Origin: Polytrichum commune
Taxonomy: Eukaryota > Streptophyta > Polytrichopsida > Polytrichales > Polytrichaceae
Length of the DNA stretch: 64,000 nt
Reading direction: 5' to 3'
Assembly: GCA_950295325.1 (NCBI GenBank)
Contig: OX485806.1
Span: 20,832,001 to 20,896,000, forward strand
Position 1 is the stretch's first letter, and every line of letters begins with the position of its first letter. Made by a program: the position numbers and the translations under genes. Under the pieces are notes generated by a model. It was not told the origin of the DNA, searched no databases, and was given only the letters and a program-made list of their open reading frames with translations. Of the stretch, positions 1 to 11,735 are shown in pieces.

Positions 1-1306
1 TGGAGGACTCCAACATTTCTCCTGAAAAGCGCCAACTTCGTGACAAAATCGTTATGTCTGTGGATGCCCAAAGAGGCGATGCAGGTTTTCGGTTTTCAAA
101 TCCTCTAATCACGGAGACTGCCAAGAAAGTTAACAATATTACGAATGGGACTACATCAGCGAATGGGACAAATTTAAACCCTAATAATGGAATGGAAGAA
201 CCTAATATTTCTGCAAGTGTGAAAGATCCGATACAAAGAAGTCGGGCAGATAAAAGTTGGGGATCCTGGTTGAAGACATTTAGAGAAGACAGTACGTATC
301 ACTTGCCCCTTTTACCACTCCCTGCCTGATTTTGCAACATCTATAATTATTTTAACCTGGGGAAACTGCAGGAGCTAATTTCAGAAGGCACTTTGATGTT
401 CCTTCTTTGATGTTCTTTCCTAGTAAGGTGATTGGTTCTAAGCTGGACACTTTAGCTCTGCACCCACCTTCTCCTAGGATATTACCTGAACATGCTTACA
501 GTACAAGGTGATTTGCGAATCCAAATTGAGGCTGTAGCAAGTTCCTCATAATTTTTGCTTGAGTACTGGATAATTTGTAAATTTAAATTGAGGCTGTAGC
601 AAGTTTCCTCACATTTTCTGGAGCTCATATGAATATCTTATTCATGTTCAAAGTGAAGACTTTCCTCAAACGATTATATAGGTCCCTCCAATTATGTGAC
701 CTAGAATAGTTAACAAAATTTGAGCACGATGTACAATCTCCTTTAAATGCATGATGTCTTTTTGGTGTCTGGTCTTAGATCCACACCTAACCGCACACCA
801 CTCAAATATAGGTGCCCTATTAAGTTAACTACCCAATTAGACCCGCTTGCTTCCTTTATGTAACTCTAAAAGCTCCGGGTCAACTATCTTTCTTGATTCT
901 TACTTTATGTTAAACTGGTGACCTTCATCTGAAAGTGTTGTCTGAACCTCGATACTCTCATCTGAAAGGTTATTTCTTTGGCATGATTACACGTTCACCT
1001 TTCTTAGCGAAAGTAGGTAAATGTCTCAAGGTACTGGTACAATGTGAATCTGCACACCTTCACAAATTCCTACTAGAGATGTATTGTTGCAGAGGGGCAT
1101 GTTCTCGAAACCATATTAAATTCAATTTCTGGTTTGAAATCTGGTTGTTCATGATTAGTCCAGGAGCTTGTCAACAGTGGGAACATGATTCCAAATTTCT
1201 GGTGTTCTTGTGTGCAGATTCTTCATTGATATGGCTGGCAATTTTGACCGGAGTTGCTCTGTTGGTAGCTCTTGATCTGAACCTTACAAACCTGTTCAAC
1301 CCTTGA
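1..1306 (+). CDS. 3' end of a gene for a tail-anchored protein (5' part outside window)
   Basis: Two exons fit together: one open from the window edge to 291 (codons start at position 3), ending at a GTACGT donor, and one from 1218 to the TGA at 1304-1306 behind a TGTGTGCAG acceptor. Both junctions are phase 1, so the frame is kept. The visible protein is about 125 residues: a polar, Asn/Ser/Thr-rich segment, then SWGSWLKTFRED, then a single hydrophobic helix (LIWLAILTGVALLVAL) and a short tail LNLTNLFNP. One membrane segment at the extreme C-terminus is the layout of tail-anchored proteins that face the cytosol, which is an inference from layout only. I do not recognise the family. The 926-bp intron carries a copy of a dispersed repeat (about 640-930). 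Confidence 0.6.
640..930 (+). repeat. Dispersed repeat family A, copy 1
   Basis: This intronic stretch shares a run of matching phrases with 41690-41880 on the same strand and with 45840-46060 on the opposite strand. The shared order is: an AATTATG-type start, a TTGAGC/GACCTAGAATGGTT block, GCACG/GCATG, then GGATCCACACC and CCACTCAAAAATA. Divergence is high, so these are old copies. No coding capacity or clear ends were seen. Confidence 0.45.
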
Positions 1307-2550
1307 CTGCAATTTAGTACAATGGTTCTGCATCAATTTACTTGATTCAAACATTCATCACATTCTTTCCACTAGAGTTGGTGATTTCTCCAATCCACGT
1401 AGCTAGTGTTCTCTGGTTGTTCCAGAAATTTGTACCTATATAGGAACTGTAGGATTTGATTGTTATCACTTTGATGACCTATGAAAAGTACAAATTATAA
1501 CCACATGGTGGTACTTCAATTCAAGTGCACCAATTGTGCCCTGAGGTTTTTAGTGAATTGTACTCGATGGGAGGAAATCGGTCTTGATGTCTCCATTTCA
1601 TTTTTAATTCTACAAGCTCTTGTTTTATGACCTCTTTGCACAGTTGACATAACTCATGTTACGTGGGCATTTAGGTTCAACCCAAAGTTTTCTTCCAATG
1701 CCCTTGGTGTATGAAAAAACAAGACCTACAAAACACTAGAAATAACCATGGTTGCTAGCTACACCAAACATTTGATTCGAGTGTAGCATTCAAATTGGTG
1801 GTCTTCATAAATTGTCATGTAGCACCAAGTGGTACCCTCTCTTACTGCCACCAAATGTTTACAAGACAATTAATGTGGGTTGATGCTGAGTAGTGTGGGT
1901 CACATTGAATTGTGCAATGTGATTTTTTTACATGTTTTTCCTCATATTAGAGGGTTTCCATTTAATTACCTAATCCATTTTGGGTGACCAAGCTTATAGA
2001 AGAAATATGAAGCGGGGAGACCATAAAACAATGATATTATGGCATAGACGATTATGTAGATATCTTAAACCTAGGACACAATGAAAACTTCCTCTTCTTG
2101 GTTGTACCTTGGAATTTGTCATGTCTTGATGCCACCACTGTTTGGCGTGAACATTTAAATTGGTTTAGTGCTATAAAATTCATACACCATGAATACCATG
2201 ATGGCCATGATGGCCATGGTATCACATGCTACAATGATGATGCTACAGTAATGATGATCTTGTGACAGGTCATTTTCTACAAGAACAAATTTGAATGATT
2301 AATTACAAGGGGTGATGTGTCTTAGAATGAATGTGCCTATGGCCTTGAGGCAAAATACTTGTTTTGGTCCGTCAATCTCCTCTTTGCAAATTCCATTGAA
2401 CCAGGTTTGGGCAATGATTCATTTGCATCTGCATTCTCTCCACTTCCTATGTCGTGTTGGCTGATGAGAGTGAAGGTAACCGCCCTGAATGAATGGTTCT
2501 GATGAATGATACAATTAGAATTAACAAGACGTGAAGATGTTGAGCTGCTA
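1307..2550. other. Intergenic, no gene seen
   Basis: AT-rich spacer between two genes that converge on it. It must hold both 3' UTRs. The only structure noted is a 30-bp near-perfect palindrome at about 2192-2221 built from ATACCATG, GGCCAT and ATGGTAT. Confidence 0.6.
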
Positions 2551-5500
2551 TTATCTCCTGCCTGCAGGAAAATCATTGTACATAGATTGTGTCATCTTCA
2601 GCCATTTACGGATTTCGGAGTACGTCAATCCAATCTCTCCCAAGCTTTCATTGCCTTGATACTTCAAATGCAACCTTCTCAACATGGCCGTCACTGCTTC
2701 TCCAGTCCTGCATTTGTTGCAAGTAACCTTAAAAGAATTAGGAAGTAAAAATAAAGTCATATGTGACAACTGCCAGTGATTGGATTATTGGTACTATATT
2801 GGTATGTATTTGAGTTGAGCTCAAATCTCCTTATAATTCATTTAACATATACAAATGATCTGATTGGAATGATGCACGGGCTAATATCAGGAATATAGAC
2901 TCTTTTGACTTAAAATATCAAAAAGTGAGCTTAAACGCTCCTTCTGACACTTTTGAGGCCCAAAATGAGGGCCTCTTGAAACTTTAAGGGTTACAGACGG
3001 GTCTAGGCTTGTTCTGAAATTTGAAAGCTAATTTGAAAGCTTTTCAAAGTGAGGTTCCTCGGATCCTAAAATCACAACCCAAAGAAAAGGGATACAGACT
3101 CCAACCTGCCAGACACTTGTACACGCTTGAAGCCACCTTTTGAAGTGAAAATTTCTTTTCGCTCAACCGTGAAAATGAGTTTCACCGATTTCAGGTTAAC
3201 ACCTGCACAACAAATCAGGATACCACATAGCTAGTTGAATAGATAATTAAGTAAAGCCAGTTCTGACAGAAGGCCAGCCACAGTTAGTTGTGATTAAGCG
3301 TATTTGAAGTCTAGCGAAATTTGAATAGATTTTCTTAGGCATTCAAAGCGTCCTTTCAGGAACCAACACAACGATGCGCCCACAGGGAAAATAATGCTTA
3401 GAGAAGAAAGTCGTTAGGAACACATAATGTCCAAATGAGTTAAGCCGCATACCTGCATCATGTTTAATTGTGAGGTGCTTCAGTAGAACAAGAACACCAA
3501 CCTGCGCAACAATGTGAGATATCAAAACAAGGACCACCATTGATAATTCGAGGAGAAAGTCTCTCCTTCCAGATAACAAACTGAGCATGTTGCACTAAAT
3601 TTTGCACTGAAGAGAATGTAAGATATGCCTTATCTGGATGCTATGATGATTCAAATTCAAAATCGAAGATCACAGAATCAGCCACTGAATCATACTGAAT
3701 GACCACTGCACTATCTAGTACTACATGAAAGTAATTTCTTCTCAATGAAGCCATGGAAGGGAAACTGAAAAAAGGACTTGTGTGGGAATCTTAACCTCCC
3801 CAGCAAAGATTGGAAAGGTTCTCATATCAAAAGTAATTGGTGCAGCTGCGTAGTCAATCTTTGGTACAATACCAAGCCTGATTGCCTCCTGCATGAATAA
3901 CAAGCTTGTGAACGAACTTAGGCTCATCAGAACATGTTGCAAAGATATAGCTATCAAATATGTGAAAACTACGCAATTCAATGCAACAGATTCCATTTGC
4001 TAAAACTGTAATAATCTGCACAAAGTCGTATCCTGTCTCTGAGAGGTTTATAAATTTGCTCTTTGAGTCCAAGATGATTAGAAATTGCATGTTAAGGGAA
4101 AATCATAACCATTAAGTTTTTTGTGAGAAACATTCACCACTATTTGAAGTCAAAGGAATGAATAGAAAGAATCAATGGACAAGTACCTCAAAAAGGGTAA
4201 GGGATCGAGGAAGATACATGCCCCAGGCATGATCCACTGCCAAGGTGGTTGGAACTCGAAGGTGTCCAAAATGTGATGATGATTTCTTTCCATAGATATT
4301 AGATTGCACTTTCTCCAGGCGCAAGCAGCCCAACAATTGACTAAGACTATCTAAACTGGGCACGACTCCTGTTGATACTGTGTCGTTGTAAACTGTCAAA
4401 GCCCACGTAATCCTGTAAAATCCATCCTCCAAACATTCCTGAAGTCTTTAACAAACATCCCTTTTGCACGGATATCTATCAAAACTGAACATGCAAATTA
4501 GTAATGTCTGTGAAGTCATTAGGCTTGAATAGCATGTGCACGTTAAGTGAGCCTCAACTTATCATTCTGACCGTCTTACAGATAAGAAATAAACGTCAAT
4601 CTCTAAACAAGTTCGGACAGATTCATACTGTTCAAAGAATGTATCTGAATCGAGTGCTGCGAAAGTGCAGAGAAGAATGCGCAAATAGTTGAGAGCAGCT
4701 AAAACAAGTTGTAGAGAGGACATGAAATCTTGTCAACTTCTGTTAAGCAAAACTGGACCTAGCCTTACTCTAGAATATTAACATGCTGGAGTTCTAGCGG
4801 ATCCTCCAATGGAGTTGCAAATGTAGACTTAATAACGATGACATTTAAAAAGATGTTTTTAATTAGGTTTAAAATTATAAAATTCATTAATTGCCAAAGA
4901 TTCATAAATCTCCCATGAAATTTAGATATAGTGAAAGTGCATGGACGGTTCCGCCAATACAATTGAGTTAATAAAAAAGTCCGGATATTGGAAACATTTC
5001 CAGTTTTGCTTAAATATGAGTACCGATTTCCATGGAGGACTTGATCGTGCGTGTTGGACATTATATCCAGCTCCCTGGGAATTCGAGGAGGTGGGGCACC
5101 ACTTTGAATCTGCTTCAGACAAAGACCTGTGCACAAAACCGCCTTGGTATGCTCAACCACACTAGCTTCCTCCAGAACCTGGTCTCTTTCAAACCGACCA
5201 ACAAAATCAACTAACACCTGATTCTCATATTACTATTAGGAAGTATTTCATTCTTCCTTGAGGCAAGTACGACACGTTCTTCTAGTTGCAGCAAAATTAT
5301 GAACACTAGAGCAAAACACCCACCAAGAATACTGTCGCACATAACCAGGGTCGGCTTTATAGACTCGAGCTTGGCATTTGAGTAAAGCTCAAGACCAATA
5401 GAGGCTTCATTCTCCCTGGAAAACTAAGCAAGTCAGTTACTTTATTTAGACACTATCGATCGGATACTACATGGTTACCAACAATGCGACCACAGGATCT

Positions 5501-8500
5501 GAATTGATTGCATGTTTTATTCAAAAGATCACAATATATAGAATCTAATTTTTCACAGATGTAACAAAAGGGGACAGCCATACTTGTCACAAGCTTCCAG
5601 TAGTATGCTATAGGTGATGTTGTTCGGAGCCACATCAGCGGATCTCATATTTTGTAGGACTACTGACAATGCGCTTTGTAACAATTTTCCTGCACCTGAA
5701 AACCAACCCGTTTATAACACCCCCAACCAGGCAGTGAATATCAGGAAGTGGAGTACAAGCTTTCACTCCCAATTCACTATACTACTCCATGATCGATTCT
5801 AGACTCCATTTTGAGGCAGTCATAAAAATTCACTTCAATTAATTGCAGCTTCAATACTGAATAGCACACGGTTGAAGCTGAGATCACTAAGTCCCTACAC
5901 AGAGCTGTGAGGAGGAAGTTAAAAGTCAAGAGGTCAGGGCGCAATCCTAAGACTCGCATCTCCTTATACAATTCCATCGCCCTCTGAGAATCACCCATCT
6001 GCATTTTCATGAGGGTTTCAAAATGTCAAGAAAACTCTAGTTCTCTAAATCTTTGACACACAATCTTGTAAGAGAAATGGGTAATATTTCTATATCAACC
6101 GTAATGGTGCTGACGCAGTTATTCGATAGATATCAAGAAGTCATTCATAAATACAATAATAATTCCGGGCAAACAAAAACAAACAAATCCGCAATTGCCA
6201 GACACCATGGCCATTGTTGGGAGAAGATTACAAAAAGTAGAGAAAGTAGAGAGGTACAAATCATGACACTTCCCAGTGTTAAACTTCAGGCAACGAAATT
6301 AGATAATTTGGCAGACATGGGCTCACATACGTTGCTGCAGACACGCATCAGGGCACTGTATGTGGCTAGGCCAGGGGTTACACCCATACTCTCCATTTCT
6401 TGCCGGAAATCAAAAGCCACATCAATCCTTCCAGCATTCCCTGCCACACCTATCAACGCACTGAAGAATACCTGTCCAAGAGGAGCATTGTAACTAGTTA
6501 AATCACCATCTCCAACTTCCCTCCAATGAATGGAGGACGGCTGTGACCTTGGCAAGTTGGACTTCTACAATATACAGAGTGTTTTTCATACAAAGACCAT
6601 TTTTCGTTTTTCTGCAATATCCAATAAACACCACTTGCATATTACCCTGGTAAGGGGAGATTGGGGACAGATGCGGAGATCTTAATTTCCTTTCACAACA
6701 GACTTTTCAGTAGATCAGAGTTGTATAAAGTAACAGGTAGCTTTGATTTTACCTCGTCCAATAACACATTTTGAGTTGGAAAAGGAATAGAGGAACTTTG
6801 TTCAGTGTTTTCGTTTGACTAAGAACTTATCAAGAACTATTAACCACACTCAAATTTGAACACTGTACACTTCACCTATTTTGACCATATGACCTCGTAC
6901 CTCATCAGGGCGTATGTCATCCTCCTTCAAATCGATGAATATGGAGAGGGCAGATTTCAGATATCCTTTCTGACTACATGCATGTACAGCAGCCGTGTAG
7001 CATTCAATGTTTGCCTTGATCCTACTTGAGCGCATTCTGTTGTATACTTCTAAGGCTCTTTCCACCTGCGTCCGTGCAGCAGATCATGGGCATGTATAAA
7101 TCGGGGAAGTTTGGAAGAGGAAAATTGGTACACTGAAACACGGTGCACAGAACTTGCATCTTATCACTTCAATCTTGAAACAGTACACAGTAGCCATAGT
7201 ATGGTCGCTTACTTCTCCAGCTCGAGTGCAAGTCGCGATGAGGGAACAAAATGTAAAGTGGTCCGGTGCTACAGAAGAAGTGTTAGCCTTCATGTCTGCC
7301 AAAACATCGAATGCACGCAGAACCGCTCCAGCACGACCGCATGCATTGATTAACGTGTTGAAAATTACCCGGTCGGGTTTTACTTTCTATAAAATAAGGC
7401 ACAAGCAGCTCAATCTCAGATTAGACCTGTATATACTAGAGATCTTCACCGCCAGATCCGTAACGTTATTAGTAATTTCGAAATCAGCAATGCAGTAAAG
7501 GTCGTAAAGCTTACCTGATTCAACATTTTCCTGTAGAGTCCAAATGCTTTGGGTACATCAGAAGCTCGTGCGCAGCCATCAATCATGGCCCCATAAGTTT
7601 TAACATTTGGTTCTATGCCTTCTGCCTCCATCTCGTTGAGAAACTGTCATACAGTGACGCAGCTCAGAATGTATTCTTTCACTGACACATAAAAGCTACG
7701 AAGATACACCATTCTCTGAGTAAAATCTGAGCGGATACAAGACTCTAAACCAATAATTGTGTTCACGTAGATCTCTCAAGGAACACCTCAGGAACGACCT
7801 GCATCTAAAATATACCTTAAACATGAGGTCCATCTTGCCAGCTTTTGCACATGCTGATATTAACGTGGTGTAAAAAATACAGTCCGCCTTGAGCCTTGCC
7901 CTCTGCAACATGTCGAGCACTCGGCATGCCCCTGATTAAAGGAGGAGAATTCTTGATTATCCCCTAGGTTAAAAAAGTCCTTTCCAGTTTTAACCATTAC
8001 GTAGACATGATAAGACGCGATATCCTGGAGGTCATACAAGAAGGCTGAACCCTGAAAGCATGTTGCTGAACGCACCAACCACCGTCAGCAGAGTGAAAAC
8101 CGTTCCTTCAAAATTTCTACAACAAGACTTGCCTAGCCTGGATGTAGTACATACGTCCAACCCAGAACGGGCCCAAGACCCCAATCGAAAGCATGTAACC
8201 ATTGGCCCAACTACCTAGAATATCTATGGTATTAGTTTAGTCTGTAAGAAGCAGTCTATGCAAATCTTGCGCACTTGCAGAGGGTGTGTGGTGATTAAAG
8301 GACATTTCTTTCACGACTTTGTCAAGTTTCATGTTTGCAAATCTTTCCTCATACTTCACCATCCAATTTTCTCTTCATTGGTCTTGCGAAAAGCCAATAA
8401 GTTCGAATAGACAGCTATCAGCTAAAGCTTACCATCTGCATCCTGTGCATGAGCGCACACAGAGAGAAGCATATTGTATGTGCGCAAAGTATTCGTTTGT

Positions 8501-10801
8501 GTTAGCCTAAAAAACCGAAAGGCCTCCTTAACAGCTCGCCTCCTTTTACATGCAGAAAAGAATTCGAAAACATTTATCTGCACTTTTCAATATGTGTAAT
8601 ATAAGTATAAGAAAATCGAGACACTACTATAAAATATCTAGATGCTGAGAAAGTCTGTCAATACTGAGAGAGTTTGAACCCTTTTGAACGAACATGAATA
8701 CCATTCCACAAGCTACAGGACTAACACAAAATTGCTTCAAAGAGTACTACTCGTGGTCAAGTAAAATACGCAGAAGTAAAACAATAAAGATACCAGTTGA
8801 AAAACTTCACGCAAAGCCTTTCGTCACGTTGAGATCCTTGACGAACGAAATTTCCATGCCGACCCATACCTTATCCATATTCAAGTGGTTACATGCATTC
8901 ATGCTTTCAAGGAGCTCCACACACTCTTCAAGCCTGCAACGTTCACATCTTCTCATCTTTAAAAATCCAAAGAGAGCCGGAGGTCCTTGAGCAGCCTTGA
9001 TGATATATTCAAAAGCAGTCTTTAAATTAGCGGACTACTGATGCTATTACAACTTTCCTATACAAATGAACAGGCAGATTTCTTCACAAGAACAAGACGT
9101 TAGCAGCCATCAGATACTAGTTTTAGCTCACCTTCCACTCTCCATCAATTCTTTGTACAAGCTAAGGTCGACTTCTGAACCCATCGCAGGATCCACCGGC
9201 AGGATTCTTGCGATGATAAATGGCACTTTCCCAGTTCGCTGTTCAAGTCCGTTCTTCCTCACGAGTTGCGCACTTCTGTTCGTTCCAATGACTCCATCTC
9301 TTTTACCAGGTAAGGACTGCAACTGGTGATGAATATCCCACATCGTGTCGACCTTAGTATTAGAATCGACCAATTGCATGGGAGAGTCAGTATCTGCTTG
9401 CACTGCACCAGATTCTTGCCCAAAGAGTTTGTCCTCAGATACAACATCTACTGGATGTGGAATCACTTCAGCAATAGCGTTCTGATTATTAAACGTCTGA
9501 TCCCAATTCTCTCCTCCAATACTGCTTCCCTGAGCGTGATTCGTAGTTTCATCCATTTTTGAGACGTTCCTGTTCCGAAATCCTCTTGCAGAGGGTCCAT
9601 GGACTGAGTGCGCATCCTGAACCAATCCGACCAACTTGGAGGCAACAGCTACAGGAATCCAGTGTTCAAGAGATGTGTTTATATTGGAATCATGAATAAA
9701 ACCATCCAAAATTGGGTCTGCGTTAACAATTGCTTCATCTGCCTTCGTCAGAACCTCACTAGCGTTCACATCTTTTAGTGACCTTCTAACGGATTTCAGC
9801 CCAGTACCCCCCGCCATATTCATGTCCGCCGCATTGCCTGGAGTCGATGTAAATCTCCAGTCTTTCAATAACATGTCTTTCAAATACTATAAATTCAAAT
9901 CCAAAAGCAACAGAATGAAAGAGTTAGAAGTAAAATTCACCATTCAATCTTAAAATCCAAGAAACTAAACATGTAATTATTTTATCTAAATGCCAAGAAA
10001 CAGAAATTGATGCCCCGAAATGCATCACACAGCGAGAACGGCATTCTGTGAGACTGTAACAAAAATTGCAAATCGTAATGCAGTAACTCGAATTGCCTTC
10101 TTTCTTGCCATTCTAGAATTTCTTATGCTGAGTATTTATTCTAGAGATGCAGGAAACTGCAACATCTTCCAAGGTGCAATCTATACAGTTGAATCGAGAA
10201 TAAGAGGCATAATTGAAATAGTCATTCCAGCATTTTTCAGTTTATTGCGAGTCATGCTTCATTACTAATCAACTCGTCAACATCCTTGTGGAGAGAAGGA
10301 AAATTTCACAAAGAGGGCGCCATCCATATCATTGCCATTTCGCATTGTCGGTGTAATCTTTCAAATTCCACGACGCGTGATACAAGTGAAATTAGCAAGA
10401 GAGATAAATACCTCATGGTGTTGCGAAGCACCGGTGCTGGAAGCTGTTGCCATAGCATATACTCCGAATTCTCGTCCTCTTCTTGACCCCCATCTTGTTT
10501 GCGGACAGGGTGGAGGAACTGAATGCGTATTCCTGAAGTACCGAACGTACGCACTAAGAACCGTCGAGGCAACCAATGCCACGAGATCGTACTGCGCGAT
10601 TGTCGCATCATTGTCAAGAAATTTAACTTTCCAGCTTCTCCTCGATCGCCGATTCACATTTCGACTATAATTTGGTACGACTTGCCCGCAGACTCGCACG
10701 CACTTGTGTAGCTGAAGTGGATATCGGTTCCCTGACGGAGGTGTTGCACAACTAAAAGGACGTCCTGCCAATCCTCCCAATCGGCTAGCATCCATAGACA
10801 A
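2551..10801 (-). CDS. MRL1: MRL1, chloroplast pentatricopeptide repeat protein (rbcL mRNA maturation)
   Basis: Known role of the family: MRL1 binds the 5' end of chloroplast rbcL mRNA and stabilises its processed form. Eighteen exons keep one frame and give 3216 nt (1071 residues; Arabidopsis MRL1 is about 1090): 10801-10412, 9886-9132, 8933-8870, 8577-8433, 7931-7816, 7643-7515, 7386-7213, 7065-6901, 6471-6331, 5998-5899, 5695-5584, 5415-5307, 5217-5024, 4412-4187, 3888-3796, 3501-3453, 3202-3106, 2707-2551. Exon 1 encodes a basic, Ser/Arg-rich transit-like N-terminus and a hydrophobic stretch. Exon 2 is a low-complexity linker. PPR motifs run from exon 3 to exon 12 (for example ADCIFYTTLISACAKAGKMD, NVKTYGAMIDGCARA). 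The conserved MRL1-specific tail follows (SLSQLLGCL, LGIVPKIDY, LRRLHLKY). Introns are about 80-500 bp. Exon 12's 3' end was chosen because it keeps frame into exon 13. The start could be Met1 or Met3. Confidence 0.93.
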
Positions 10802-10990
10802 GCCTTAGGCTAGTCAATTCTCCAATTCTCCAAGGTTTCAAGCCTTTCTCCGATTCATGCCAGCTTTTTCTCAATTCACTCCACTTTCCTACTCACTCTT
10901 TCCTGTTCACACCGCCAAATAGCTAAAGAGCATTGTTCCAGGTTCTCCTCTACACTACACCACACCACCGCTGCGAACACTAATTAACTG

Positions 10991-11735
10991 CACTCTCGAG
11001 CACATGCGAAATATTTGAAGCAGCGTGTCCACAGTTTGTCCTGCTAATCTAAGAGGACTTCAAGAGGTTCCCGGCAGCCTCACAAGATACGTACGCACTC
11101 TCCAGCTTGAACTATGAAGCAATTCAACACGCTACACAAAATTGAGGAAACAAAATCCACTCCCTCATTGCCACTCCAACATACTTTCCACAAGATACGA
11201 ACGCACTCTCGAGCTCAAAATGCAAAGCGATTCAACACGCTACACAAAATTGAGGAGACAAAATCCACTCCGTCATCGCCACCTCAACATGCTTCCACAA
11301 GATACGAACGCTCTCTCGAGCTCAAAATGCAAAGCGATTCAACACGCTACACCAAAATTGAGCACCAAAAAATGCATTCCTTCACAGCCACTCCAACGAC
11401 TCAAATGCACTCTCGAGCAAGTACGAAATATTTTAAGCGTATCCACAGTTTGTCCTGCAGAATTTAGGACTTCTTCAAGAGATTCGCTGCAGCTTCACAA
11501 AATACGATTCACGCATTCTCGAACTTAATTTTTCGAAGCGACTGAACAGAGCATACATAATTGAGCACATAAAAAGCATTCCCTCAGCGCCACTCCTACA
11601 TGCTTCCACAAGATACGAATGAAATCTTGAAGCTAAGATCCGAAGCGATTCAACACGCTACAACACAAAATTTGAGCACACGAAATGCACTTGTTCACCG
11701 CCACTCTGTGAATATGCTTCGTGAAAACAAGCACA
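10991..11735. repeat. Degenerate ~107-bp tandem array with higher-order period ~417 bp
   Basis: Units start near 11082, 11190, 11297, 11495 and 11609. Each contains CAAGATACGAACG, CACTCTCGAGCTCAAAATGC, GATTCAACACGCTACA, AAAATTGAG and a GCCACTCCAACATGCTTCCA-like end. A longer block (CACTCTCGAGCA, CGAAATATTT, CCACAGTTTGTCCTGC, GAGGACTTC) occurs at 10991 and again at 11408. The array lies in the upstream region of MRL1, 190-930 bp before its start codon, so it could form part of its promoter or 5' UTR. Short ORFs across it are repeat translations. Confidence 0.75.

Noticed and set aside
9128-9883. 251-codon ORF as a separate gene
   Set aside because: It is exon 2 of MRL1; its upstream Tyr-Leu-Lys and the acceptor at 9887-9888 join it to exon 1.
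11114-11528. 117- and 128-codon plus-strand ORFs upstream of MRL1
   Set aside because: They are repeated translations of the tandem array in two frames.
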